Notes: generated by a model not told the origin, from the sequence alone. A stretch of 55,502 bases of DNA from JBDLIL01 sp039714855 (GCA_039714855.1 JBDLIL010000001.1:1-55502), one strand, 5' to 3'. Shown: positions 7,610 through 14,882, counted from the stretch's first letter. A program made the numbers and translations.

Positions 7610-8026
7610 TTTAACTAACTCGCTCACCCTGCTTCCATCTGCTTTGCCCGCAAGCTTACTCATAACTTTACCAATCATAGGACCTATTTCCAAACCCTGG
7701 TTTGATTCAACTACTTCATTAACTATTTTTTCCAATTCTTCTTGACTCATCTGCTTTGGTAAATATTTTGCCAAAACTTCTAATTTTTTCTCCTCTTTTG
7801 TGACTAAATCTTGCCTGTCGCCTCTTTTGAATTCTGAAATCGCTTCTTTGATTTTCTTGACTTGAGAACTAATAATTTTTTCTATATCTTTGTCATCTTG
7901 TTCACCCTTATCAATTTCTACATTTTTGATTTCAGAGAGTAAAAACCTAATGGTTTGCAAGACATCCATGTCTCTAGCCTTCATAGCTGTTTTCATGTCA
8001 TTTGTTAACTTTTGTTTTAAAATCAT
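7571..8026 (-). CDS. yqeY: YqeY/GatB-tail domain protein
   Basis: A 151-residue protein of the GatB/YqeY family. Typical features are LKQKLTNDMKTAMKARDMDVLQTIRFLLSEIKN at the start, IKEAISEFKRGDRQDL, EKKLEVLAKYLPKQMSQEEL and IGPMIGKVMSKLAGKADGSRV. The family shares the GatB tail and is thought to touch tRNA, but its precise task is unsettled. The start is the ATG at 8026, which has AGGAGAG seven bases upstream; a longer frame to 8062 lacks such a site. The last ten residues come from a palindromic repeat. The promoter region is shared with the divergent lemA gene. Confidence 0.85.
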   Translation of the reverse strand: MILKQKLTNDMKTAMKARDMDVLQTIRFLLSEIKNVEIDKGEQDDKDIEKIISSQVKKIKEAISEFKRGDRQDLVTKEEKKLEVLAKYLPKQMSQEELEKIVNEVVESNQGLEIGPMIGKVMSKLAGKADGSRVSELVKSRFPAKGGQVQG

Positions 8027-8063
8027 AATTACTCTCCTGATTTGATAAATTATAATAAGCAAT

Positions 8064-8069
8064 TATACT
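8064..8069 (+). promoter_or_regulatory. -10 element of lemA, leaderless arrangement
   Basis: TATACT is followed by eight AT-only bases and the lemA ATG at 8078. No Shine-Dalgarno sequence is present. Confidence 0.55.
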
Positions 8070-8077
8070 AATATTAT

Positions 8078-8641
8078 ATGAAAATAAAAAATCCTCTCAT
8101 CATTCTCGGTGGAATAATTTTACTAATTGGCTTTTACCTAATTGGAGTCTACAACTCTTTAGTTGGCGTTGCTCAAGAAGTAGATGGTCAGTGGGCTCAA
8201 GTAGAAACCCAATATCAACGCCGATTTGACCTAATTCCCAACTTGCTTGAATCTACCAAAGGAATATTTGAACAAGAGAAAGAAGTTTTTGGCCTTATTG
8301 CTGATGCGCGCAGTAGATATTCTGGGGCTGCAAATCAAACTGAAAAAGTAAAAGCTGCTAACAGTCTAGAATCAGCTATCGGTAGATTGCTAGTAATAGT
8401 AGAAAGTTATCCGGAATTAAAATCCAATGAAACTGTTCTTGGTCTTATGGATGAGCTGGCTGGCACTGAAAACAGAGTCAGTGTAGAAAGAAAGCGCTAT
8501 AATGACAAAGTAAAAATTTACAACGTAAAAACAAAAACTTTCCCAACAGTCTTGGTGGCTGGCATGCTGGGCTTTGCTGATAAAGCATATTTTGAAGCTG
8601 CAGAAACGGCCCAAGAAGCGCCAGTAATTGATTTTAATTAG
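8078..8641 (+). CDS. lemA: LemA family protein
   Basis: The 187-residue protein has one N-terminal membrane helix (LIILGGIILLIGFYLIGVYNSLV) and then the helical LemA domain with VDGQWAQVETQYQRRFDLIPNLLES, EKVKAANSLESAIGRLLVIVESYPELKSNE and ENRVSVERKRYNDKVKIYNVKTKTFP. These are the conserved family motifs. It is followed eight bases later by a TPM-domain gene, a very common pairing. The biochemical role of LemA is not established; an envelope function is likely. Confidence 0.93.
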   Translation: MKIKNPLIILGGIILLIGFYLIGVYNSLVGVAQEVDGQWAQVETQYQRRFDLIPNLLESTKGIFEQEKEVFGLIADARSRYSGAANQTEKVKAANSLESAIGRLLVIVESYPELKSNETVLGLMDELAGTENRVSVERKRYNDKVKIYNVKTKTFPTVLVAGMLGFADKAYFEAAETAQEAPVIDFN

Positions 8642-8649
8642 ACATCGCC

Positions 8650-9534
8650 ATGATTAAAAAAATACTAGCCACTTTATTTCTAGTTGTTCCCTTGCTTTTT
8701 GCAACAAGTAAGCCCGGTCATGCCTACGATGTTCCCAAATATGACGGCCCGGTAAATGACCATGCTCAAGTACTTTCCGACGAATTGGAGATAGAGCTAG
8801 AAGCCTATCTTACAAAGTTTGCTCAAGAAAGCAATGGTGCTGAACTAGCCATAGTTACTATAAAAAATCTGGATGGTGAAAGCATCGAAGATCTTGCCCA
8901 ACAATTCTTTGACGATTGGGAAATTGGTAAAAAAGAACTAGATAACGGGGTTTTATTATTAATTTCTATAGACGACAGGGAAATGCGCATTCATACAGGC
9001 TATGGTGTAGAAGCTTCTTTAACAGATAGTGTAGTTGGCAGAATTATTCGTAATGACATTGCCCCAGAATTTAAAAAATATAATTATGAAGCTGGGGTGA
9101 ATAAGGGTGCAAACAATATTATTGCCGCTATTCAAAATCCAGAACAATTTGCTGAAAAAGAAAAACCCGTAACAGAGTTTTTCATATTCTTTTTAGTAAT
9201 TTTTCTTATTACTTTTGGTTCGGGTCTTATGGTTTATATCGCTGCGTTTTTGGGACGAAGCAAATCCTGGTGGTTGGGTGGCTTGATAGGAGTTGTCTTG
9301 GGTATGATTTTAGCCAGCATTACAGGAGCTATTGCTTTTGCTATTTTTGGCCTAATCTTAGATTATATTTTGAGCAAGAATTATAAAACCTGGAAATTGC
9401 AAAAAAAGGCTACTAGCTGGGGCAAAACAAGCGGTGGATTTTTCCCGACTTCTTCGAGCAAATCTAGTTCAAGCTCTAGCTTCTCCTTTGGTGGCGGATC
9501 TAGTGGCGGTGGTGGTGCCAGCGGTGGGTGGTAG
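8650..9534 (+). CDS. TPM-domain (DUF477) secreted membrane protein, YgcG-like
   Basis: The 294-residue protein has a signal peptide (ATLFLVVPLLFATSKPGHA), a TPM domain (about 30-165) with VNDHAQVLSDELEIELEAYL, GAELAIVTIKNLDGESIEDLA and MRIHTGYGVEASLTD, then two membrane helices and a Ser/Gly-rich tail ending in GGGSSGGGGASGGW. This is the usual YgcG-like layout. The TPM domain has been linked to phosphatase activity in plants and photosystem repair, but its bacterial role with LemA is unclear. It starts eight bases after lemA without an obvious ribosome binding site, so translation is probably coupled. Confidence 0.88.
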   Translation: MIKKILATLFLVVPLLFATSKPGHAYDVPKYDGPVNDHAQVLSDELEIELEAYLTKFAQESNGAELAIVTIKNLDGESIEDLAQQFFDDWEIGKKELDNGVLLLISIDDREMRIHTGYGVEASLTDSVVGRIIRNDIAPEFKKYNYEAGVNKGANNIIAAIQNPEQFAEKEKPVTEFFIFFLVIFLITFGSGLMVYIAAFLGRSKSWWLGGLIGVVLGMILASITGAIAFAIFGLILDYILSKNYKTWKLQKKATSWGKTSGGFFPTSSSKSSSSSSFSFGGGSSGGGGASGGW

Positions 9535-9542
9535 AATGCCCT

Positions 9543-9578
9543 ATCAGAGCCCTTAGTAAAGAGCTCTGATTAATTTTT
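9543..9578. terminator. Bidirectional terminator between the TPM and DsbA-like genes
   Basis: ATCAGAGC and GCTCTGAT form a perfect eight-base stem (9543-9550 with 9563-9570), followed by TAATTTTT on the plus strand. The flanking genes converge here. Confidence 0.7.
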
Positions 9579-9587
9579 AAATAAATT

Positions 9588-10391
9588 TTACTCTTGGTAC
9601 AAGATATCAGCATATTTCCAGAAAGCATCGTTGCCTTTTTCCTTGGCTACACACTCGCTAGCTTCGGCTGCTTTCTGCGCATTAGCATGGAACGAGAGTG
9701 GAAAGTGCCTATACACCCAAGCAACTTGACCGTCAAATTCATCTATAGCCTGCAACATAGTGGAATGAAATCGCGTACAAAAAGGACACTCAAAGTCTGA
9801 GTATTCTACTAGCTTAACTCTAGCATCTTTATCACCTCTCAGGTGATCATCGTCAGTTACAGCTAGCATACTAGTAAATGTTGGATCCGCAGTAATAGTG
9901 GCGCTGCCATCTAGATATTTTTGAATCATATTTTTTACACCTGACACTGAATTACCCTCTTGATCGGTAAAATCTTCAAATGGTAAAGCTCCACCAATAA
10001 GTTCGACAGGCACTCCATCAACTACTATGATGGTTCCTGGAGTTCCATTGACGCCAGCTTCTCCTCCACTAGCAAACTGATCCTTCACTTTTTGCTCAAA
10101 TTCACCTGAATCAATACAAGTTTGAATCTTTTTTTCGTTAGCTCCTACGGCCTTGGCGCTGGCAACTAAATTTGGCACAGACAAAGGACTTTCTGCAGCT
10201 TCTTCTGCCACAGGCTTATCCACTGCATTGGGCCTAAAAGCAACTCCTGACATTGCTCTTTCTGTCCAAATACTACCTATAAAAAATCCACCAAAAGCAA
10301 CTATGGCGATTATTAATAGCAATCCGAAATTCCTATTCAAAAAGCTTAAAGTATTAGTTAAAGAAAAGGGGCTATCTGTATTATTAGCCAT
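9588..10391 (-). CDS. DsbA-like thiol oxidoreductase with apparently permuted domain order
   Basis: The 267-residue protein has one membrane helix (about 22-43), then parts of a DsbA fold in swapped order. Residues about 68-165 look like the C-terminal half of CPR-type DsbA: LSVPNLVASAKAVG, TCIDSGEFEQKV, the cis-Pro loop GVNGTPGT with Pro118, GGALPFEDF and the closing helix MIQKYL. After a linker the N-terminal half follows: LRGDKDARVKLVEYSDF, the active site CPFC at 202-205, WVYRHFPLSFHANAQKAAEAS and FWKYADILYQE, where the protein stops. A normal DsbA runs the other way round. All elements are present once. It probably makes disulfides outside the membrane. GGAGGT precedes the ATG. The redox family is firm; the permutation is inferred. 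Confidence 0.85.
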   Translation of the reverse strand: MANNTDSPFSLTNTLSFLNRNFGLLLIIAIVAFGGFFIGSIWTERAMSGVAFRPNAVDKPVAEEAAESPLSVPNLVASAKAVGANEKKIQTCIDSGEFEQKVKDQFASGGEAGVNGTPGTIIVVDGVPVELIGGALPFEDFTDQEGNSVSGVKNMIQKYLDGSATITADPTFTSMLAVTDDDHLRGDKDARVKLVEYSDFECPFCTRFHSTMLQAIDEFDGQVAWVYRHFPLSFHANAQKAAEASECVAKEKGNDAFWKYADILYQE

Positions 10392-10475
10392 AATTTACCT
10401 CCTTATTTTGTAAAAATTGCTTTATAAAAGTTTGGCTATCTTCTTATAATGCATAAGAAATTACAACGGGTAAAA

Positions 10476-10484
10476 TGTTAGAAT
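10476..10484 (+). promoter_or_regulatory. Extended -10 promoter of prmC, leaderless arrangement
   Basis: TGT precedes TAGAAT, and six bases later comes the ATG at 10491. A second possible -10, TATAAT at 10445-10450, lies further upstream. Confidence 0.5.
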
Positions 10485-10490
10485 CTCTTG

Positions 10491-11291
10491 ATGCCTACAC
10501 GAAAACTTTCTTCTTACGAAAAAAACCACTTAAGAAAATTTGGCAAATCTAATATTAATATAGCTGATTATGCTGAAACACCAGTGGAATATATCACCGG
10601 CAAAGTTGAGTTTTATTCCAGAATTTTTGATATAAATCAAGATACTCTTATACCCAGAATAGAAACAGAGGAGTTAGTAAAATTAGCTCTTAATTATTTA
10701 ATTAAAAATAATTATAAAAAAATAAATATTGCTGATATTGGCACTGGCTGTGGTGCTATTGGCATTAGCTTATTCCTAGAACTAGAAAAATTAAATATTA
10801 CTAGCGAAATTTATTTATCTGACATTAGCGAAAAAGCTCTAAAAGTTGCTAAAGTTAATGCCAAGAAACTTATCAATCAAAATATATCGGCCAAAGGCCG
10901 ACCAGCCTCTGGCTGGAAAATTTTTAAAAGTGATTTGCTAACTAATTATCCAAAAAATCAAAAATTTGATTTAATATTAGCAAACCTACCTTACATCCCC
11001 AGTGAAAGAATAAATTATCTAGATTCTAGTGTGAAAGATTATGAACCGCACATTGCTTTGGATGGCGGACCTGACGGCCTAAAACATATTAGAAAATTAT
11101 TAAAGCAAGCTAAAAATAGATTAAAACCTAGGGGCAAAATTATTTTAGAAATTGATCATACTCATACTTTAAATGAACTAGAAAATATAAGTGCTTTTTC
11201 GACCAAAGGCCGACCAGCCTCTGGCTGGAAAGTTGAAATCAAGCTAGATAATTTCGAGAGAAGTAGGTTTGCGATTTTGTCCCTCAGATGA
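10491..11291 (+). CDS. prmC: Release-factor glutamine methyltransferase PrmC (HemK family)
   Basis: PrmC methylates the glutamine of the GGQ loop of release factors using S-adenosylmethionine. Visible motifs are PVEYITGKVEFYSRIF, LIPRIETEELV, the SAM-binding IADIGTGCGAIGISL, YLSDISEKALKVAKVNA and the catalytic strand ANLPYIPS, followed by PHIALDGGPDGL and GKIILEI. The usual NPPY motif reads NLPY. Two nearly identical 33-base repeats insert KGRPASGWK twice, once between the SAM-binding strands and once close to the C-terminus, both in the same reading frame. The gene stands alone between a divergent DsbA-like gene and a terminator. Confidence 0.93.
   Translation: MPTRKLSSYEKNHLRKFGKSNINIADYAETPVEYITGKVEFYSRIFDINQDTLIPRIETEELVKLALNYLIKNNYKKINIADIGTGCGAIGISLFLELEKLNITSEIYLSDISEKALKVAKVNAKKLINQNISAKGRPASGWKIFKSDLLTNYPKNQKFDLILANLPYIPSERINYLDSSVKDYEPHIALDGGPDGLKHIRKLLKQAKNRLKPRGKIILEIDHTHTLNELENISAFSTKGRPASGWKVEIKLDNFERSRFAILSLR
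10887..10919 (+). repeat. 33-bp in-frame palindromic repeat in prmC, copy 1
   Basis: The unit begins TCGGCCAAAGGCCGA and ends CCAGCCTCTGGCTGGAAA. It holds two hairpins, GGCC/GGCC and CCAGCC/GGCTGG. It encodes SAKGRPASGWK and differs from copy 2 at one base. Confidence 0.9.
11199..11231 (+). repeat. 33-bp in-frame palindromic repeat in prmC, copy 2
   Basis: The unit begins TCGACCAAAGGCCGA and ends CCAGCCTCTGGCTGGAAA. It is 32/33 identical to copy 1, is read in the same frame, and encodes STKGRPASGWK. Confidence 0.9.
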
Positions 11292-11308
11292 AAAGAGTAA
11301 TCTCCACC

Positions 11309-11338
11309 AAAAAAGCTCCCCGCAGGGAGCTCTTTTTT
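11309..11338. terminator. Intrinsic terminator after prmC
   Basis: AGCTCCC and GGGAGCT flank a CGCA loop, followed by CTTTTTT; on the other strand a run of six T is also present. It can serve both prmC and the convergent RRM gene. Confidence 0.9.
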
Positions 11339-11356
11339 GTTACTAAAAATTAATTT

Positions 11357-11737
11357 TTAATATCTGTTTCCACCGCCACCTCTATTGTTGTCAAAACGTC
11401 TGCCACCGCCGCCAAAACTTCTGTCTCTTTTTTGCATTGGTCTGGCCACATTGACAATGATGTTTCTACCATCTAATTCAGATTCGTGGAATTTCTCTAC
11501 AGCTGCCTGAGCTTCCTCTGAGCTGCTCATTTCCACAAAACCGAAACCTTTTGACTTGCCAGCCAAATGACCCATGTCATCTTTGTGTTTGATTACCACA
11601 GCATCGACAACTTCTCCAACCTCTGAAAAGAGATCTCTAAGAGTATCTTCACCTACTGTATATGGCAAATTGCCAACATAAAGCTTAGCTTTATTGGCCT
11701 CTTCTTGAGGTTGTGCTGCTTGATTATTATTATCCAT
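11357..11737 (-). CDS. RRM-type RNA-binding protein with Gly/Arg-rich tail
   Basis: A 126-residue protein with a single RNA recognition motif: RNP2 KLYVGNLPY and RNP1 KGFGFVEM, followed by AQAAVEKFHESELDGRNIIVNVA. The tail is rich in Gly, Arg and Asn (SFGGGGRRF, RGGGGNRY). Such small bacterial RRM proteins bind single-stranded RNA and are often linked to cold or stress. AAGGAGGGGAATTGT before the ATG at 11737 decides the start against an upstream in-frame ATG at 11776. Confidence 0.93.
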   Translation of the reverse strand: MDNNNQAAQPQEEANKAKLYVGNLPYTVGEDTLRDLFSEVGEVVDAVVIKHKDDMGHLAGKSKGFGFVEMSSSEEAQAAVEKFHESELDGRNIIVNVARPMQKRDRSFGGGGRRFDNNRGGGGNRY

Positions 11738-11915
11738 ACAATTCCCCTCCTTGGGAAAACTACGTACCAATGGCACGCTTCTCGTTTTTTGTTTTTATTC
11801 CTGATTCCTTATACTATTTTGAAAAAAATACTTGAGGAGAACTAAAGCAAAAAACTTTTAAATACTGCCTGGTATTATATAGTAATTATTCACATTAGCT
11901 AGTAGATAGTATTTA

Positions 11916-11924
11916 TGGTAGAAT
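11916..11924 (+). promoter_or_regulatory. Extended -10 promoter of the rplJ-rplL operon
   Basis: TGG precedes TAGAAT, about 170 bases before rplJ. Transcription from here would begin near 11931, just before the candidate L10 leader structure. Confidence 0.5.
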
Positions 11925-11930
11925 GAAAGC

Positions 11931-12097
11931 TAATTCCAGAGACAAAGTGCAAAAAAATAAGTCACTTCGAGGAAAAATACTTCAAGGCAAAATTACAATA
12001 AGCCTGTTTTTTTCCAAATAATTGTCTCTAACAAATAAGCTAAAAATTAACCTAAGTTTAGAAATTAGTAATTAGGACAATCAGAAACTGGAGAAAA
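11931..12097 (+). promoter_or_regulatory. Candidate ribosomal protein L10 leader
   Basis: This is the only gap of over 300 bases (11738-12097). AGAGACAA at 11938-11945 pairs perfectly with TTGTCTCT at 12022-12029, closing a domain of about 90 bases that holds smaller hairpins (AAGTG/CACTT; GGC/GCC). The position ahead of rplJ fits the autoregulatory leader where L10 with L12 binds its own mRNA. GGAGA precedes the rplJ ATG. The closing stem is seen; identity with the known L10 leader family is inferred. Confidence 0.5.
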
Positions 12098-12598
12098 ATG
12101 CCAAGTCAAAAAAATCAACAACTAGTTGAAACAATTAAAACCAAATTAGATCAAGCTAAGTCTGTGGTGATTGTCGACTACTCTGGCACCAGTGTAAATG
12201 ATCAAACAAAGTTGCGCAGTACTATAAAAGAAGCTGGTGGCGAACTCATGGTCACCAAGAATACTCTCATTAACCTAGCAACTGATAAGAATGAACTAAA
12301 AGAATCACTAGAAGGTATGAATGCAATAGTCTTTTCTTTTGAAGATGAAATAGCTGCTATAAAAGCGTTATTTGAATTCCATGACACAGAAGACAAATTG
12401 AGTATCAAGCAAGGTATCATGGAAGACAAAGTTTTGAGTGCAGAAGAAGTAGAGGCTCTCAGCAAATTGCCTAGTAAAGATCAACTCATTGCTACCCTTA
12501 TTAGTAGAATTCAGGGACCAAGCTATGGATTGGTCAATGTAATGAAAGCTGGCCAAAGAAATTTGGTTTATGTATTAAAAGCAATTAGTAAAAAGTAA
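12098..12598 (+). CDS. rplJ: 50S ribosomal protein L10
   Basis: The 166-residue protein matches L10: KNQQLVETIKTKLDQAKSVVIVDYSG at the start, LRSTIKEAGGELMVTKNTLINLA, and KLPSKDQLIATLISRIQGPSYGLVNVMKA near the end. L10 anchors L7/L12 dimers on the ribosomal stalk. It is followed after 65 bases by rplL, the usual order. No rplK-rplA lie upstream and no rpoB follows, so the classic cluster is broken here. Confidence 0.96.
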   Translation: MPSQKNQQLVETIKTKLDQAKSVVIVDYSGTSVNDQTKLRSTIKEAGGELMVTKNTLINLATDKNELKESLEGMNAIVFSFEDEIAAIKALFEFHDTEDKLSIKQGIMEDKVLSAEEVEALSKLPSKDQLIATLISRIQGPSYGLVNVMKAGQRNLVYVLKAISKK

Positions 12599-12602
12599 TG
12601 TA

Positions 12603-12648
12603 GATCCCTCGGCTATGCTTCCGCCAAAGGCGGACGGGCGGGATGACA
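12603..12648 (+). repeat. GC-rich palindromic repeat between rplJ and rplL
   Basis: The stretch contains CCGCCAAAGGCGGAC and ends GGGCGGGATGACA. It matches the yqeY-end element in its palindrome and its GGGATGACA end. It sits between the rplJ stop and the rplL ribosome binding site. Confidence 0.65.
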
Positions 12649-12663
12649 AAAAGGAAAATTTAT

Positions 12664-13074
12664 ATGTCAGACGACACAAAAAAGGCAATAGAATTGCCAA
12701 AAAACTTAGTAAAAATTGTAGATGAGATCAAAAAGCTCTCACTCATGGAAGTTTCACAATTGGTGGAAGCTCTTGAAGATGAGTTTGGTGTTAGCGCTGC
12801 TGCTCCAGTAGCCATGGCTGCTGCACCCGGTGCCGCTGCCGCTGCTCCTGCAGAAGAAAAAACTGAGTTCGACGTTATCTTAAAAGATGCTGGTAGTAAT
12901 AAAATTGCTGCCATTAAGGCTGTAAGAGCACTCAAGCAAGATTTGGGATTAGCCGAAGCAAAGAAATTTGTAGAATCAGCACCTCAAACCGTCTTGGAAA
13001 ATGCTAAAAAAGAGGATGCAGAAGCTGCACAAAAATCTTTAGAAGAAGCAGGTTGCGTAGTAGAATTAAAATAA
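12664..13074 (+). CDS. rplL: 50S ribosomal protein L7/L12
   Basis: The 136-residue protein has the N-terminal dimerisation region (LVKIVDEIKKLSLMEVSQLVEALEDEFGV), the Ala-rich hinge (AAAPGAAAAAPAEEKTEF) and the C-terminal factor-binding domain (DVILKDAGSNKIAAIKAVRALKQ, LGLAEAKKFVESAP). It recruits translation GTPases. The ATG at 12664 with AAAGGAAAA upstream is chosen over the in-frame ATG at 12643, which lies inside the repeat. A strong terminator follows. Confidence 0.97.
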   Translation: MSDDTKKAIELPKNLVKIVDEIKKLSLMEVSQLVEALEDEFGVSAAAPVAMAAAPGAAAAAPAEEKTEFDVILKDAGSNKIAAIKAVRALKQDLGLAEAKKFVESAPQTVLENAKKEDAEAAQKSLEEAGCVVELK

Positions 13075-13097
13075 AAAAATAAATTTATTAAATTTGT

Positions 13098-13126
13098 AGA
13101 GACACGCCATGGCGTGTCTCTTTTTT
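13098..13126 (+). terminator. Intrinsic terminator after rplL
   Basis: AGAGACACGCC pairs with GGCGTGTCTCT in a perfect long stem, followed by a run of six to seven T. Confidence 0.93.
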
Positions 13127-13200
13127 GAATTAGAAACACCAAATATTCCTGCCTGTTTGTATATTTCAAGCAAATAAATTTATCGAAGAAACAAAAGTAA

Positions 13201-13632
13201 CTACCGATAATTGGTTTTAAACCATTTTAAAGCTTCTTTGAATACTTTTTTTATTTCAGAAAAAGTTAGCTTCTCCATGGTTTCTTTTTCACCACACCAA
13301 GTAAAACCTTGCAATTCATCCTCTTGAATAATTACGCTGTCCTCCTCTATTTCTCCTAAAAAATATTCCACAGTTTTGTCTATCAAATATCCATTCTCTT
13401 TAAAAGAGTATTTTTCTTGGAAGGCATTATTGCGGAAAAGTCTTACTTTATTTATACCCACCTCCTCAGCCAACTCCCTCAAAGCTGTTTGAAATTTATC
13501 CTCGCCAATTTCAGGATGACCTTTGGGAAAACTCCAGTGTCCCTTTTGATGATGCACCAATAAAAAGAATTTCTCGCCATTTTTAACAAAAAACGGAATC
13601 ACACCGTATGAATAATCTTTTTTTTTCTTCAC
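13201..13632 (-). CDS. Nudix hydrolase, Ap4A-pyrophosphohydrolase-like
   Basis: The 143-residue protein carries a complete Nudix box, beginning GHPEIGEDKF and continuing TALRELAEEVGI (about residues 38-60), after the segment GHWSFPKGH that is common in bis(5'-nucleosyl)-tetraphosphatases. The fold starts with YSYGVIPFFV and ends with a helix. Such enzymes hydrolyse dinucleoside polyphosphates or damaged nucleotides. The start is GTG at 13632 with AGGGG upstream. The exact substrate cannot be read from sequence. Confidence 0.85.
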   Translation of the reverse strand: MKKKKDYSYGVIPFFVKNGEKFFLLVHHQKGHWSFPKGHPEIGEDKFQTALRELAEEVGINKVRLFRNNAFQEKYSFKENGYLIDKTVEYFLGEIEEDSVIIQEDELQGFTWCGEKETMEKLTFSEIKKVFKEALKWFKTNYR

Positions 13633-13709
13633 AACTTACCCCTTGAGTTTATAAACAGTTACTGTGTAGTATGTGTAGTATACCTTGTTTTTTTTGTTAA
13701 GGAAAAAAT

Positions 13710-14036
13710 ATGCAACGCGGCGTTTTAAAGCTAAACAATAAGCAATTGGATGTTTGTCTGCAACAGCTAGCTGGCTCTTCCCAAGATGTCCAATTTTTAA
13801 TAGAAAAGCTAACTCATGCCAAAGAAACTGTGTCCTTGAGTGCCACAGTAGAATTGAGTGAAGATGAAGTAGATATATTACTGGATGCTCTGCCCGCCCC
13901 CCAAGCAAATGAGATTAAAGACTTGAGTAGCTTGAGACAAAATTTACAAAAATTCTTGATGCAGCTGAGAAACAAACAAAGCAAGAAACCGAGCTCTTTC
14001 TTAACAAAACTTAATCCTTTGAATTGGTTTAGATAA
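13710..14036 (+). CDS. Small hypothetical protein, helical
   Basis: A 108-residue protein with no recognised family. It reads as two helical segments (NNKQLDVCLQQLAGSSQDVQFLIEKL and SSLRQNLQKFLMQLRNKQ) around an acidic stretch (VELSEDEVDILLDAL), ending in a basic-aromatic tail LNPLNWFR. AAGGAAAAAAT precedes the ATG, which supports translation. Upstream lies a nine-base tandem TGTGTAGTA TGTGTAGTA near 13661-13678 that may be part of its promoter. It converges on the DUF1295 gene. Confidence 0.6.
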   Translation: MQRGVLKLNNKQLDVCLQQLAGSSQDVQFLIEKLTHAKETVSLSATVELSEDEVDILLDALPAPQANEIKDLSSLRQNLQKFLMQLRNKQSKKPSSFLTKLNPLNWFR

Positions 14037-14039
14037 AAA

Positions 14040-14816
14040 TCACAATTTCGGTGGCAAAGGAATGAGCGAGCTAGTTGTTTCTTGGTATTTCTTATACCCT
14101 GCATTGCCCTCATATCTTTTCTCCAACATAGGAATACCAGATACACTTGTGAGCAGATAGGTAATAGTCAGAGGGCCAACTATACTAATTAAACCATCTT
14201 TGGCCGAAAGCGCAATCATAAATACACCCCACCAAACAAGAAGTTCCCCGAAATAGTTTGGATGTCTAGAGTATCTCCAAAGTCCAGTTTTAAGAACTTT
14301 GTTTTTATTACTAGCTTTTTTCTTAAATTGGAATAACTGATAGTCTGCTATTGATTCAAACAGAAAACCTAAAAACCAAATAGAAACCCCCAAGTAATCT
14401 ACTAGTCCAAGTGGTTTCCAAGCATAAGCAGCTGTCCAGATGATTGGCACTGATATAATCATTAATAGGCAAGACTGTAATAAAAAAACATTTAGATATG
14501 CTTTAATTTCCCACCACTTGCCCCATTTTTTACGCCAATTCCTATAGCGCCAATCTTCTCCCTTACTTTTATTACGCAGAAAAATATGCACACCAAGTCT
14601 TGCACTCCAAATAGTCAGCAATAACATTAGCATCAAATATCTGATACTAATATTCATGGTAAGAAACAAAGAAATCAAACTTACCAATACAAATCCCATG
14701 GGCCAAGCAATATCAGCAACATCGTTACGCCTGCGCGCTATCGCAAGAGCAAAAACACAATAATAAAGAACACTAACAACGAAAGCTGCAAGGGAAAAAA
14801 CTATAAGAAAACTCAT
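14040..14816 (-). CDS. DUF1295 membrane protein (steroid 5-alpha reductase / ICMT-like)
   Basis: The 258-residue polytopic protein has about six membrane helices and the DUF1295 signature GLWRYSRHPNYFGELLVWWGVF, preceded by the RRRNDVADIAWPMGFV region and WRYRNWRKKWGKWW. The RHPNY motif binds the NADPH or SAM cofactor in the related reductases and isoprenylcysteine methyltransferases. Substrate and reaction are unknown here, most likely on a lipid. An extended -10 lies eight bases before its ATG. Confidence 0.85.
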   Translation of the reverse strand: MSFLIVFSLAAFVVSVLYYCVFALAIARRRNDVADIAWPMGFVLVSLISLFLTMNISIRYLMLMLLLTIWSARLGVHIFLRNKSKGEDWRYRNWRKKWGKWWEIKAYLNVFLLQSCLLMIISVPIIWTAAYAWKPLGLVDYLGVSIWFLGFLFESIADYQLFQFKKKASNKNKVLKTGLWRYSRHPNYFGELLVWWGVFMIALSAKDGLISIVGPLTITYLLTSVSGIPMLEKRYEGNAGYKKYQETTSSLIPLPPKL

Positions 14817-14824
14817 ATATTTTT

Positions 14825-14833
14825 AGTATAGCA
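14825..14833 (-). promoter_or_regulatory. Extended -10 promoter, leaderless arrangement
   Basis: The minus strand reads TGCTATACT, eight bases before the ATG at 14816. No ribosome binding site fits between. Confidence 0.6.
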
Positions 14834-14882
14834 ATAATAATACTCGTTGGTTAACCAGATCACAATGCATCATAAGTATGCA

